Positions 45,119 to 56,474 of a stretch of DNA of 64,000 nucleotides are shown here, one piece after another. Numbering within the stretch: the first letter of the stretch is position 1; each line of letters starts with the position of its first letter. The notes below the pieces were generated by a model. The model was not told the origin of the DNA. It did no database searches and saw nothing but the letters and a program-made list of their open reading frames with translations. Source of the stretch: Mytilus californianus. Lineage: Eukaryota > Mollusca > Bivalvia > Mytilida > Mytilidae. Both the position numbers and the translations under genes were made by a program. The stretch covers positions 44,686,426 to 44,750,425 of the forward strand of contig NW_026262679.1 in NCBI RefSeq assembly GCF_021869535.1, read 5' to 3'.

Positions 45119-46983
45119 AAATATTAATTACGTTTTTTGTGAGATGCAAGGATTTAAAATCCTTATGAATTGAAACCACGCAAGTATTTTTTCATTCACG
45201 ACCGTTTAAAATTCAGATATTTAGCTAACTTTGAGCACGCATCCCTGCTCATTGGTACTCATACGTTACATATAATTTTCATAAATGTAATGACTGATCA
45301 AACCTGTGAGACATAATGCACGTATACATTACAATTTTAATTATATTCTATAATTATTAGGAATAAATTCAGTCTCAGTTTTACCTTAACAATGAATATT
45401 CTCTTAGTATGGTAGTATCTATTAATTAAATTAGATATTTTTTTACAGAAAAATTCTTTTGTTTGATTATCTTTCTGCATTCCGACCACTATGTTTCCGA
45501 CCTTAGATAAATATTGTTAACATAAATATCGTTTACTTAATTTTCTTCATTCTTTCCGACATTTTCTCATGCTATAATTGAAATAATTAATATCAAATAT
45601 CAAATGATGAACGTTCGGAAATAATCAGTTTATTCTGGGTCATTGTATATCAATAAACTATTCCCAGGTTTATTAAATACAACACACACAACGCGTAGAG
45701 GGACCGTCTGAAAGCATGAATTATATAATTACATTATCATTATACTTGATATTTAATAAATATTCACATTATTTTGTCAAAAGGCAAATAGGTTCTAACA
45801 TATAAATGATTTTTAGAATGCAACCTAGTCTTTATTGTTTTACTTTCAAATCTACAAATGAACCGTTTGCCGGATTGTTGAAATATACATTGTCACGTTG
45901 TAGCCTATCCATAGAGGAACCGTATCAAAAACATAAATAACTACCTGTAAAAAAGATGGAAAATTTTCGAGACGTTCCGAGGATATCGAGTGGCCCATAG
46001 ACACTTCCAAAACTCGCCAATATATAAGCGTGAACCCCTCAGGGGGTTCACGCAAAAAGTCCATCTTTCAGAAAAATACTGAAAATGAAAATATATTTTC
46101 AAAAGTGTGCTTCAGACATTATCTCTTAATCATAAAAAAGTTTCATAAAATTCTTTGAAGGTTTGACAAAGTATTTGATGTGACAAACTTTAACCCCAGA
46201 CTGTATCCATTTGTTAAATGTAAAAAAACTAAGTCCATTTATCAGTATAGAACGATAAAATGAAAATAAATATTTTCAAAATTTGGCTCTGGATACTGTA
46301 TTTTGGTCATGAACAAGCTTTTGTCCAAATTTCATTGACTTCCATGAAGGTTTAACAAAGATATTGATGACACAAAAACTTTAACCTTAGACTGAATATG
46401 AATGTTAACTGTAAAAAAAACTAAGTCCATTTATCAGTAAAATACGGAAAAATGAAAATAAATATTTTCAAAATTTTGCTCTGGATACTGTATTTTAGTC
46501 ATAAATAAGCTTCTGTCCAAATTTCATCCAATTCCATGTAGGTTTGACAAAGTTATTGATTTCCAAAAAAACTTTAACAACAGACTGAACCTAAATGTTC
46601 ACGCCGCCGACGCCGACGAAGAAATATAGGATCGCTATGTCTTGCTTTTGCGAAACAAAATTCGCATGCTCGACAAAAAATTAAAAGTATTGAAACGTGT
46701 TGGGGGGAGGGGGTGAAATTTTAATGTCTTTGGAAGGAGGTCTTGAATTTATTTTCCTTCTTCAAGGTCGGGACTTAAAAAAATAAGAGAAATTCAGATG
46801 TTTCCCCCTCGGCTTTTACGGTAAGAGGATTTGAAACTGGATTTGATATAAGGAGCGTGGTGATACATTTTATCGAAATATGTAGAGAAAATCACACAAA
46901 ATGCATATATACTCTTGATTATAAAGGATTACGAACTAACAGTCTGATAGCGAGTTTATTACTCTAGTGACCGAGTCTGAAAA
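45119..46983 (+). repeat. 4,224-bp duplication, unit 2, B part (B2)
   Basis: Collinear with 31857-33725 with scattered substitutions. Includes a second copy of the tandem-unit element at 46028-46680. Ends at GAGTCTGAAAA, after which the sequence is unrelated to unit 1 (GCTTCAAGATGACCCC). Confidence 0.92.
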
Positions 46984-47600
46984 GCTTCAAGATGACCCCC
47001 CTCTTGGTATGAGTTTACCACCTTATTATATTGCATAGACGTTGGGAGAGGTCGTTCACTTATTAAAGTTGAATACCAAATACATTTTTCAAGTAAAAGA
47101 GAAGCGGAAAATACCAAAAGGAGTAGAAAACAAACTGACAACGCCATCGCAAAAAAAGAACAAACAACCAAAAGACAAACAACATTCTACAAAACAAAAC
47201 ATAGAAAACCAAACACTGAACAACACCAACCCCATAAAAAAACCGTTATGATCTCAGAAGCTAAGAAGGACACCCGTCGTGTTGCTTATGTCGGTATATC
47301 ACATTCGAGGAAAAGAGGATTGGAATGTGGTTACGACAATTGGAACATATCCGTCGTCATCTGTGGGACAGATATTCCATAACGGTCAACCAACTCGAGA
47401 TGGCGTCCGTAAAATTTTCGAAAGGATGCCATCAACTTCACCACTTGGAAGCCTTGCTTTTATAGCTTCCTTTTTAAAGAATTCATCAAGATGGTCCTAC
47501 TGCATTACTTGTAGGCAAAACAATTGGAAATTCAAACCATGTAAGTCATGTACTACATTTTATGCATGGATGCGGGGTATTTTATTTTATTCTACAGGCT
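46984..47600 (+). repeat. Dispersed repeat fragment, non-coding
   Basis: Contains CACCCGTCGTGTTGCTTATG and CATAACGGTCAACCAACTCG, phrases I associate from memory with an abundant mussel repeat. The 107-codon open frame at 47279-47602 lies in it and has no recognised content. Only one copy occurs in this window, so the assignment rests on memory. Confidence 0.4.
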
Positions 47601-48133
47601 AAACAGTTATACATGATATAAACAGATGTTTCAGTTAAAGAAAAGAAAAGAAAAAAAAATCGAAACTGGAAGTCTTTGTTGTGGTTTTAGAAATTAATAA
47701 TTAGAACACAAATAAAGAGTTGCGACTCATTTCACCAAAACATTTTACAATTAATTTTGATCCCCTAAAATGTTCAAAAAAATATATTTCTTCAAATATT
47801 ATTATGATTTTTTTTAAAGTTATCATCATAGTGCTATTATTAAAATAAATTAGAATCATTGTTTTAATGTAAAAGACGAACGAATGCGTTCAATAGAAGA
47901 TAAACATAACTTACTAGGATTGTCCTAAGAACATTCTGATAAGGACAGGGCTTTCCGACTAAAGTCCAACCAGAGACAAAGGAAACACTTTGTTGTAACG
48001 AATACAAAGTAAGACATTCGTTTACAAGAGAAAGTGTCGAAATAGGTTCATAGTCATGCGCTGCAAAAATTACAGAGCTACTTAACGTGGTACAATACCG
48101 AGGGGGAACGTTCAGAACAGTCTCCGGGACAAG
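47601..48133. other. No gene recognised
   Basis: A+T-rich. Becomes less so just before the stem-loop at 48134 (GTTCAGAACAGTCTCCGGGA). Confidence 0.4.
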
Positions 48134-48156
48134 TTTGCACTTCCGCTGAGTGCAAA
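48134..48156 (+). repeat. Conserved 8-7-8 stem-loop of array P2
   Basis: TTTGCACT, 7-nt loop TCCGCTG, AGTGCAAA. Identical arms and loop length to 29275-29297. The spacer that follows (48157-48291) contains AAAATATTTTGGCTCTAGC; the equivalent P1 spacer on the minus strand has AAAACATTTTTTGGTGTGGC. Confidence 0.85.
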
Positions 48157-48291
48157 AGTTGTCACCTTAATTTTTGGAGTTAAGTCAAAATGAAGTTGAT
48201 AACTTGGTTGGTATTGGTTCCCTGATATTTGTCCTAAAATATTTTGGCTCTAGCACCACTGTTGAAAAAGTTATGCCCCTTTTTTCAACAA

Positions 48292-48737
48292 TTTCCTCAG
48301 AGGAAAAGTAGTTTTCCTCAAGGGAAATCAAATTTCCCTAAAGGAAAATGATTTTTCCTTAAGGGAAATTGTATTTTCCTCAAGGGAAAAAGATTTCCCT
48401 TAGGGAATTTGCTGCATTAATATTTCCTTTGAGGAAATTCTATTTCCTGTGAGGAAATTTGCGGCTTCAAATTTTCCTTTGAGGAAATTTTATTTCCTCT
48501 GAGGAAATTTGAGGCTTCAAATTTTCCTCTGAGGAAATTTGCAGCTTCAAATTTTCCTTGGAGGAAATACTTTTTCCTGTGAGGAAATTTTGTCAACTGC
48601 AATTTCCTTTGAGGAAATATTTAACAAACACTTTTCCTTGAGGGAAAATTCAATACCACAAATTTCCTCTAAGGAAAACATTGTTCTCCAAATTTCCTCT
48701 AAGGAAATTTCTGTACATCAACTTTCCCTGTAGGAAA
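48292..48737 (+). repeat. Short-palindrome array P2 (TTTCCTNNGAGGAAA units)
   Basis: Eighteen 15-bp palindromes, consensus TTTCCTNNGAGGAAA, with centres near 48299, 48320, 48340, 48361, 48382, 48401, 48430, 48450, 48480, 48500, 48530, 48560, 48580, 48610, 48640, 48670, 48700 and 48730. Every step is 19-21 or 29-30 bp. Linkers are short and partly repeated (GCTTCAAA three times). Arms stay TTTCC/GGAAA while the middle five bases vary. Open frames on either strand here (48417-48733) are consequences of the repeat. Confidence 0.93.
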
Positions 48738-49859
48738 TGCTTTCTCCTATTTTTACTCATTGTAAATTTCTTCACTATACAAACAGTATGAACATAATGT
48801 TTACAAGACTTAATAAATGATACAAATGATATTTAAACTTTAATAAATTTTTGACTCAAAATTATCATGGCATACAAAAACAATATAGTGAGTCTGACTG
48901 TTTAGGTCAAGGTATTGTACATACTTTATATGACTTTAACTTTGATTTTTAAAATATTTTTTGTAGCAAAGTATTCTGTTTTCTTTGTTATTGTTTCAAT
49001 TGTATACATTAATAAGCAACCATTTTGAATGTCATACCATTTGTGGAGTTCTTAAGAATGCGTTCATATTTGCAAATTAAATAATAAAATAAACACTTTT
49101 CTTGTAAATTTTAATTTTCCTCTGTTTCAGCTGCTGTGTACAGTTATTCAATTCACTACGTAAAAGTTCATAACATAAATTATTCCATTCACTAAACAAT
49201 TTCCTTCAATTCTTAGAGAAAACATTTTTGCAATTTGTTCTTCGAAGATCTTCTTCAGTATATTTGATATGAGGGAGCGATGTAAATGAGTGGATAAAGC
49301 TGGTGTTCCTTTCAACAACAAAATACTATTTTTTTCTTCATTTCTCCCTTCTTTCGACGAATATATATAATATGTTGTTGCATTTATACAATTGTGTTTT
49401 TCTGCATCTATGATAGAACTCCATTTTGTTTATAGCCATTATCATGTGATTATGATGAAATTTCCTATTTCTTTTTTGCAGGAAAGCACACATTCCATTT
49501 CACATTAATCCAATTAGCGCACCATGTAGATAGATATCAAATTTCAGTTTCCTCTTCAGTATTGACCTATTGATCATGAAAACCAAGATGTCTGATCACC
49601 TATAAATACACAAAATAAACAAATAAAATGTTATAAATGGAGAGAGAAACAGCAATAAAAAAGCTTATTTTGTTATGTTATGAACATTTTAAGAATATTT
49701 CCTTTCTTACTTGCATGACTTGTGAGTTCTCTTAATTCCGTGCTTTTTGTCTATGGGTTTTTATATTACCCCGGTAGTTGATTTTGTGCATTTTATCAAT
49801 CTTTCGAGTTGAGGCAATTGCAACGGTTATTTTTACAGTTTGTTCTTTATATGTTGAGC
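48738..49859. other. No gene recognised
   Basis: A+T-rich, without repeats recognised from elsewhere in the window. Confidence 0.4.
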
Positions 49860-50440
49860 TGTTAAACCACTGTCCAAGGTTAAGGTAGGGTTGAGTGCTC
49901 ACAAACCTGATTTTTTTTATTACATGTATTAGTTTTTATTGATTTTTAACTAGCTGTCAGTAGCTGTGAGTACTAACAGATCTTTGTGTCTTTTCATTAA
50001 GAGAAAGGTATAAATTTCCTGCTTAGTCCGGACTGTTTATTTTTTTGCAGGAAATCTACAGGTACGTCATTTGTTGTCTGGTGAAGAGTTGTCTTATTGG
50101 CAATCATGCCACATCTTCTTATTTTTATATAACCTTGCCATATTCTGATTGTGCCTGTCCCAAGTTCGGAGCCTGTAGTTTATTCTGACACTCAAATTTA
50201 GTGGTTGTAGTTGTTTCATATCTGTCATATTTATTTTTTTTTAATTTGTTTTGTTATAAACTAGGCAATTAGTTCTACAGTTGGGATTATTTCAATTTTT
50301 CGTCTGAGGGCCTTTTATAGCTGACTACTTTGACAATAGGGTATGGACTTTCTCATTATTGAAGGCCGTCACTGGCCTATAATTGCTTTCTTAGAGCCAT
50401 GATCAATAGTTTTCATATTTAATATGCCACATCTTTTTAT
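49860..50440 (+). repeat. Two retroelement 3'-tail fragments in tandem
   Basis: First: CACTGTCCAAGGTTAAGG ... GTTGTCTTATTGGCAATCAT ... CCACATCTTCTTATTTTTAT. Second: TGCCTGTCCCAAGTTCGGAG ... GGGCCTTTTATAGCTGACTA ... TTGAAGGCCGTC ... GCCACATCTTTTTATTTTTA. Same family as the minus-strand tails behind the Penelope-like RT relic; both end in CACATCTTYTTATTTTTA. Confidence 0.65.
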
Positions 50441-50479
50441 TTTTATAATAATCATGATAATCATCTTTCAAGGGCAATA

Positions 50480-50590
50480 ACTTTTATAAAAGTGGCCTTA
50501 TGAGTCTTATCGAGCATCACTGATAAGTGTTTTGTAGACGAAACGCGCGTCTGGTGTAAATACAAAATTTAATCCTGGTATCTATGATGA
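50480..50590 (+). repeat. Dispersed repeat R fragment
   Basis: GCATCACTGATAAGTGTTTT, TAGACGAAACGCGCGTCTGG and TTAATCCTGGTATC correspond to the minus-strand copies in A1 and A2. It directly follows the tail fragments. Confidence 0.6.
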
Positions 50591-50900
50591 GTTTACTTAC
50601 CATTTAGGTTTTGTTGACTTCTGCAAATTTTAAATTGCCTATCATTTCTGCTGTTTATAATTTCTCTGCATCTTCTATAGTTCTTGTCCTACACATAAAA
50701 AGAGTAAAAATTATTATTTAATGACATCTTGCATCAATAATTATTTTTCTGTTTAATGTATATATCAATACGTGTTTAATAAAAAGCTGTACCATGAGTG
50801 CTTGATAAGCTTGTTGCCCTTTTAGCTTGGGTTTATGCTTTAAATGAATTTTAATGATCAACTACATTATAGAAAAACTCTGAGCACTGCGCAACTAAGA

Positions 50901-50915
50901 CCCCCCCCCCCCCCC
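50901..50915 (+). repeat. Poly-C tract
   Basis: About 15 C residues just before the element at 50928. Confidence 0.85.
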
Positions 50916-50927
50916 TACAAAAAACAA

Positions 50928-51408
50928 AACTACAGGCTCTAAAGAGCCTGTGTCGCTCACCTGACTCTATTTGGGTTTTTGAAATCATATAAAAAAGATA
51001 AAAATCATAACAGATACTTTAATAATGATTGAGGCCATATTTGGTTTAATATTGTCCTACTCCGCTGGCGGCCGTCTTGGATGATGCATCAGCTACAGAG
51101 TAACAACACTTGGTCAACACCTCATAAGGAACATTCATGCTATGTTTGGTTTCATTCCATTCAGTGGTTCTCTAAAAGAAGACATTTGTATGTATTTCCT
51201 ATAGGGTCCTATCTTAAACTAAGTCCCCCACTGCCGGCCATCTTGGATGATAGATCGGCAACAAAGTAACAACTCTTGGTCAGCACCTCATAAGGAATTC
51301 AGTGGTTCTCTAGAAGTTCAGAATGTAAAAAGTTAACAACGGCAATGGACGACGACGGACGCCAAGTGATGAGAAAAGCTCACTTGGCCTTTCGAGCCAG
51401 ATGAGCTA
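50928..51408. mobile_element. Non-autonomous element, ACAGGCTCT / GAGCTAATAAA ends
   Basis: Begins ACAGGCTCTAAAGAGCCTGT (a palindrome) followed by GCTCACCTGA, and ends GACGGACGCCAAGTGATGAG ... GCTCACTTGG ... CCAGATGAGCT. The GCTCACCTG/CAGATGAGC blocks are inverted. Two diverged internal units carry GCCATCTTGGATGAT or a similar phrase and AACACTTGGTCAACACCTCA. No coding; the 62-codon frame at 51081-51269 lies within the units. Confidence 0.6.
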
Positions 51409-51416
51409 ATAAACTG

Positions 51417-52373
51417 CTTCGCTAAGCGCAGCTGGATACGCCCGCAGAGGTCCAACCCTGACAGTTGAGGCAAAAATGGACACAATATTCAAGCTTGATA
51501 CAGGTCTGAATTTGGATTGTAATCAAATATTTGACATATTAAAGGTTTCTGAATAAATGTAGTCAAAGAACTTGAAATTGGTTATATGAATTGAATTTAT
51601 ATTCAATTAAAGATTTCTTGCTGTTGTGCAATACACTGTGCTGTTGCGCAATACTAAGTTAATCTGTTGTCAGACTATAAACAAATAAAGTTCAATTTCT
51701 TCTCAATGTCATATTTGAAATTTATGAAAATCAGTACGGAGATTACATCAATAGCTATAAATAATTCATGATAGTTTCATGAGAACTGATGAAAGCATTT
51801 TTGAGTTAATGTAGAAAAAATGGAAAATCCCCCCCTTTTTTAATGAATAAAACCCTATAACTCAGAAATATAAAATCTGAAATTTATAAAATTCTAAAGG
51901 GACCTTACATCAACAGATATAAACAATTCACCAAAGTTTCATGAGAACTGCTGAAAGCATTTTTTAGTTATTGTCTGAAAACTGGAAAATCCCCCTTTTT
52001 TTTTTAATAATACCCTGTAACTTGGAAATGTAAAATCTAAAATTCATAAAAATCAAAAGGGAGCTCATGTCAATAGATATGAACAATTCACCAAAATTTC
52101 TTGCAAGTTGGTGAAAGCATTCTTGAGTTATTGTTGGAAAACTGGAAAATCCCCCCCTTTTTTAATGAATAAAACCCCAAAACTCGGAAACGGTAAATCT
52201 GAAATTTATAAAAAATGAAAGGGAGCTCACGTCAATAGATATAAACAATTCAATAAAGTTTCATGCATATTGGTTAAAGCGTTTTTGAGTTAATGTCCGA
52301 CATGTTGACGACGGACGGACGGACAGACGGTCAACGGTATACCATAATACGTCCTGTAAACGGGCGTATAAAA
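51417..52373 (+). mobile_element. Non-autonomous element N1b (relative of N1)
   Basis: Head CTGCTTCGCTAAGCGCAGCT with GATACGCCCGCAGAGGTCC is clearly related to the head at 6042. It ends GACGGACGGACGGACAGACG ... AACGGGCGTATAAAAA. ATACGCCC and GGGCGTAT are inverted near the two ends. The body has about four units of about 165 bp with GGAAAATCCCCCC and AATAAAACCC. Abuts the previous element with no spacer. Confidence 0.7.
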
Positions 52374-52589
52374 AAGGACATGCACACAGAGTGGTATTCA
52401 TTGAAACAAAACATGAAAATAATTTGGCTCCATTTTAAGGGATATTGCAAGTGTATATACATTTTGTAAGTTTAAGGCCGTGATTTTTGAACAAATACAA
52501 TTCTAAAACCTTCCAAAGTGTGAAAATGGACAATTTTAAACAATTTTCCAACAACTAAAATTCCATTACTCTGCATCTTATATAAAAAT

Positions 52590-53160
52590 AAATAGGGGAT
52601 GATACTCCGGCTTGCATATCATATAAAGTTATAAAGGAAGATAACTGAAGAACGGTAAAATTTATACTACTAAAATTATAACTTGATCTGATTTTGTGAT
52701 AAAAAATATTGCGTTAAAGTTTAATAAAATTTGGTTGAGGCAAACTTAATTTAGAGGACGGAAACGTAAAATTCATCATTTTTTCCATCTGTAAAGGACA
52801 TAACTCTAGAACAGACTGAGTCAGTAAAAGTGACACCACCAAAATTCAAACTGTTTTTTGTGGTAATAAGCATTGTGTGCAAGTTTCATAACATTTGGTT
52901 GAGGCAAACTAAAGTTAAAGATAGAGAGCCGGAAACCAAAAATTCAGCAATTTTTCCATTTGTAAAGGGGCATAACTCTAGAACGGTAACACTGACACCA
53001 CCAAAATTCACACTTGATCTGAGTATTGTGGTAATAAGCTTTTGTAAAAGTTTTATAACATTTGGTTGAGGCAAACTAAATTAGAGAACAAAAACCAATG
53101 ACTTTGGGACAGACGGACAGACGGACAGACGGTCAAGGGTTGACCCACTATCAAATGACT
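52590..53160 (-). mobile_element. Minus-strand copy of the 43064-44050 element
   Basis: Begins near GGCTTGCATATCATATAAAG and holds about three units with AAATTTGGTTGAGGCAAACT and GGGGCATAACTCTAGAACGG, the reverse complements of the 43-44 kb units. It ends in GACAGACGGACAGACGGTCA. Open frames on both strands at 52830-53074 are products of the repeat. Confidence 0.75.
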
Positions 53161-53384
53161 ATGGGTCATAAAAATGTAAAGGGAGTTTATGTCAATATAT
53201 AAAATCAATTCACCAAAGTTTCATAAAAATTGGTGAAAGCATTCTTGAGACTATCCAACGTCTCAATATACAATAAAAACTTAAATCAGATTTTTTTTTT
53301 TAAATTGAAAGGGAAATTATCATGATTATGTTAATTGGCAATATTAATAAATGCATGCAACAATTTCTGAAATTTACAGTATAT

Positions 53385-53830
53385 AGGCTTTTAACCCCAC
53401 CATATTTTTGCACCTGTCCCAAGTCAGGAGCCTATATGTGGCATTTGTCAGTTTTGTATGATTTTTAATTTTAGTTTCTTTTATATATTTCGGAGTTTAG
53501 TATGACGTCCATTATCACTGAACTAGTATACATTTTTGTTAAGGAGCCAGCTGAAGCACGCCTCAGGCTGTGGGATTTTCTCGCTGCATTGAAGTCACAT
53601 TGGTGACCGACTGTTATCTGCTCTTTGGGCAGGTTGTTGTCTCTCTGACACATTCCCCATTTCTATTTTCAATTCTATTTTAAATTCAATTATAAATGTT
53701 AGGCTTCTTGTTGATTTGTTTTACATTTGTCATTTCGAGGCCTTTTATTATATTTACAGCTTTCTATATGCATAGGTGCTTGAGGACAGGATCCTGTTTT
53801 GCTCATTGTTGATGGTCGTACGGTTATCTA
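53385..53830 (+). repeat. Retroelement 3'-tail repeat (+ strand)
   Basis: CACCTGTCCCAAGTCAGGAG, GGAGTTTAGTATGACGTCCA, GCTGCATTGAAG and GACACATTCCCCATTTCTAT match 42230-42525; the end with GAGGCCTTTTATTATATTTA and GATGGTCGTACGGTTATCTA matches the other tail fragments. A further tail scrap with TAGTTGTCTCATCACCAATC is at about 54827-54880. Confidence 0.65.
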
Positions 53831-54033
53831 TAGCTCAGCGAGGCAACATCACAACTGTTTCCAAGTTTGTGAAGTCAGAGGACTATATTCATCTTTCCGA
53901 CTTTCAGATCATTTGTTGATTTTTCATGAATATGTACCATTCCAATATGAAATAGCTAAATCATGTATATATCTTAAAAAAAACCTTTAAACTAGGATAC
54001 TCATTTGGGGAACTAATGATTTGTTGGTTTTTC

Positions 54034-54126
54034 CCTAGTCCAAATAATTATGACGTCTGGCAAGGCTATTTTTTTTTCTGGGACGCCTAAATAGCCTTGC
54101 AAGACGTCATAATTATTTGGACTAGG
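54034..54126. repeat. Fold-back MITE, arms of about 38 bp
   Basis: CCTAGTCCAAATAATTATGA runs on through CGTCTGGCAAGGCTATTT and returns inverted after a loop of about 17 nt, with one or two mismatches. One isolated arm (AGCCTTGCAATGCGTCATAA and TTATTTGGACTA) is at about 59766-59797. Confidence 0.88.
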
Positions 54127-54880
54127 TTTTCCCCGCGATCGACATCGTCCTGTGGACGAAACGAGTTTGGCGCATTAACAAAAAGATCATGTCTGTAGTG
54201 ACAAGTTAGTGTGTGTGCTTACCAATATTTGAATTTTATGAGCCTTCTTTTTGAATATTTTTTTCATTTTTTGGTACAATACTGACGTCGAGTGCTGTTG
54301 TTGTTGTGCTGTTTATTTTTTACAAAAGCGATCAAGTAATGCAGGGGAAGGAAACTTACTTAAAAGACCAAAATGAGTCGCAACTAATGGTACATAAATA
54401 TTTTACTATGCAGTCAGTATCCTGATATACATGTATATACTCTTAGACTCATTTCACAGAAAAATCGTACAAGTGAAAATACTCGTTAGTCATGAACATT
54501 TTAGATCACTTAAAATTTAGATTTTATAACTTAAAAATTACGAAAGATGATAATTTGTCAAATAAGCCCTTGTAACCAGGTGCTGCATTTTTTAGCACGT
54601 GTCAAAAAACAGTTAAAAGTGCCGGGATCTGACAGAGCTTTCAAGAGCTATTTCTGTTACTGTGAGTTTATTATATATTTATCACAAAAAGCTAATGCTA
54701 ATTTCTTTTCATTTAATATGGGTCTATATGAAGCCCCCCACCCCTCCTCCAGCTTATCTGATTAATTTACGATCACTCTGAGTAAAGAAAGTAAGTCACA
54801 ATTGCTTATATAAGGTATTTTAAATTCTGGTTGATAGTTGTCTCATCACCAATCATACTACATCTCCTTATTTTTTTTAC

Positions 54881-56050
54881 AATAAAGCTATATTTAGATG
54901 CGGTATAGTGAGTGATGAATGTGTAAACATGCAGCATGCTTGTAAATAATTGTTAAAATACAGCACAAAAGATGCATAATATATCAAACTCGAGTCAACG
55001 CCATGTCAAAAACTAAAAAAACAACGACCAAATGACAAATAGTCTATAAAAACAACTATAGCATACCAAAATATATAATTTGTAAAGACTTGCATGCAAA
55101 TAGGCCTATACAGTAGCTCTATGTTCTTATAGATCTCATAACATTACGATTAAAAGTCAGATTATGTGTGTGTAAGTTTCAACGAGACACGTCCTAATCA
55201 GGTAAAATCCAAAATAACAATTTACAAATTCAGATCTACTGCCTGTTGTATATTGCTTACATGATTGCATATTGCCAAACGAATAAATATGTCTGGTACG
55301 GGATGGCGGCTTCGAAGCGGAGACAAAAAGACCCAGATAAATGAAAGTGTACTGAGAATTTTTGTTGTGGAGAATTTTTTTTTAAAGAACTAGATTCATA
55401 TCTCAGAATTTGAATATAGCATCTCGTTTTCTTTAGATAAATTGTTAGCTATTACTGACTATAGTAATTATACCCCCTTATAAGTATTCGCAAAACATGA
55501 AGTTAATGATCAATGAATATGAAAACATTTTATAAAGTATAAATATTGGTAAACGGACAGCAAGTCATAGGACTATTATAGTTCGAATAAATTAGTTTAC
55601 AATAACTGTTGAAAGGTTATGAGAAAAAACTCTGGATGAATTTATTTTTATTAGAATGATTTATTTTACAGTAAAGGCTTCATATTTTTAATCAGTTATT
55701 TGTAAAAGAAAGGTGACATGTTTAACACCATGGAGCCAGTTAATTAACAAATTACTGATGGATTTTTTTCTTTACAATCATTGATCATTATTAATATTTG
55801 AGAATAACTTTTGTTTACAATTCGTTTTCATAAATAATGGTTCAAGAAAAAAACTTTTTGAAAATTAGTCTGTTAGTTTCCAAAGAAAAAAATATCTTAA
55901 AAACTGAACTGTGAGTTTTCAATCGTTACGTTTTGTTATACGTTTTTAGTGTTAATCTCAGCAAAGACAAATTTGGTGATAAAAATCGATTTGTTGGTCT
56001 TTAAAAAAAAACATACGTCATAATGTAATCTTCATCTGGAGATATTCATT
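54881..56050. other. No gene recognised
   Basis: A+T-rich. Contains GGGATGGCGGCTTCGAAGCG near 55300, a small G+C-richer island without a supported frame. Confidence 0.4.
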
Positions 56051-56052
56051 CC

Positions 56053-56313
56053 CTACTGTAAAATATTGAGTTTTTGGTTGATTAATGTCGGGTGTGTCTG
56101 ACGTACCGAATAATATATGATAGGTACATGTAGGTCTTGTAATTGAAACCGCCCGTGATACGGTCGGAAAATTTCGACTGCCAACGAAAAAGGATGGACA
56201 GAAAATTGGCCTAATACCAGGCTACTTATAGTCCACTTGAAGAGTTGTTGCAAGGATTCAGCGTCCCCATTCGGACGTGTCTGAGCACAACCCAATGGAC
56301 GATCCACTATCAT
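56053..56313 (-). other. Unrecognised open frame, possible exon
   Basis: 86 codons on the minus strand from an ATG at 56313. Composition is less A+T-biased than the flanks, with Cys, Pro, Arg and His in mixed use. A donor-like GGTACGT... is inside it near 56109, and the sequence up to there is the more protein-like part. The + strand has a competing 33-codon frame. No family recognised. Confidence 0.22.
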
Positions 56314-56435
56314 TACTGCTAAGGATTTATTGCCGGTCAGAAGAAGACCTGTAACGACGCTATTTCTATAGTTACTCTAGTTCGCTAACGAATTCGCTTC
56401 TTGTTCCATTGAATATACAGGAAAGAGTTATCTAA

Positions 56436-56437
56436 TA

Positions 56438-56472
<35 letters not shown>
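56436..56472. repeat. (TA)n microsatellite
   Basis: About 17 TA/AT dinucleotides with one G interruption. Confidence 0.9.

Positions 56473-56474
<2 letters not shown>

Noticed and set aside
47279-47602. 107-codon frame after the duplication
   Set aside because: Falls in a segment I recall as an abundant non-coding mussel repeat; no domain recognised.
48417-48733. Repetitive frames on both strands (for example NFLRGKFEA-type repeats)
   Set aside because: Direct translation of the palindrome array; both strands are open because the units are palindromic.
52830-53074. Paired frames on opposite strands
   Set aside because: Inside the tandem units of the 52590-53160 element; read-through of repeats.
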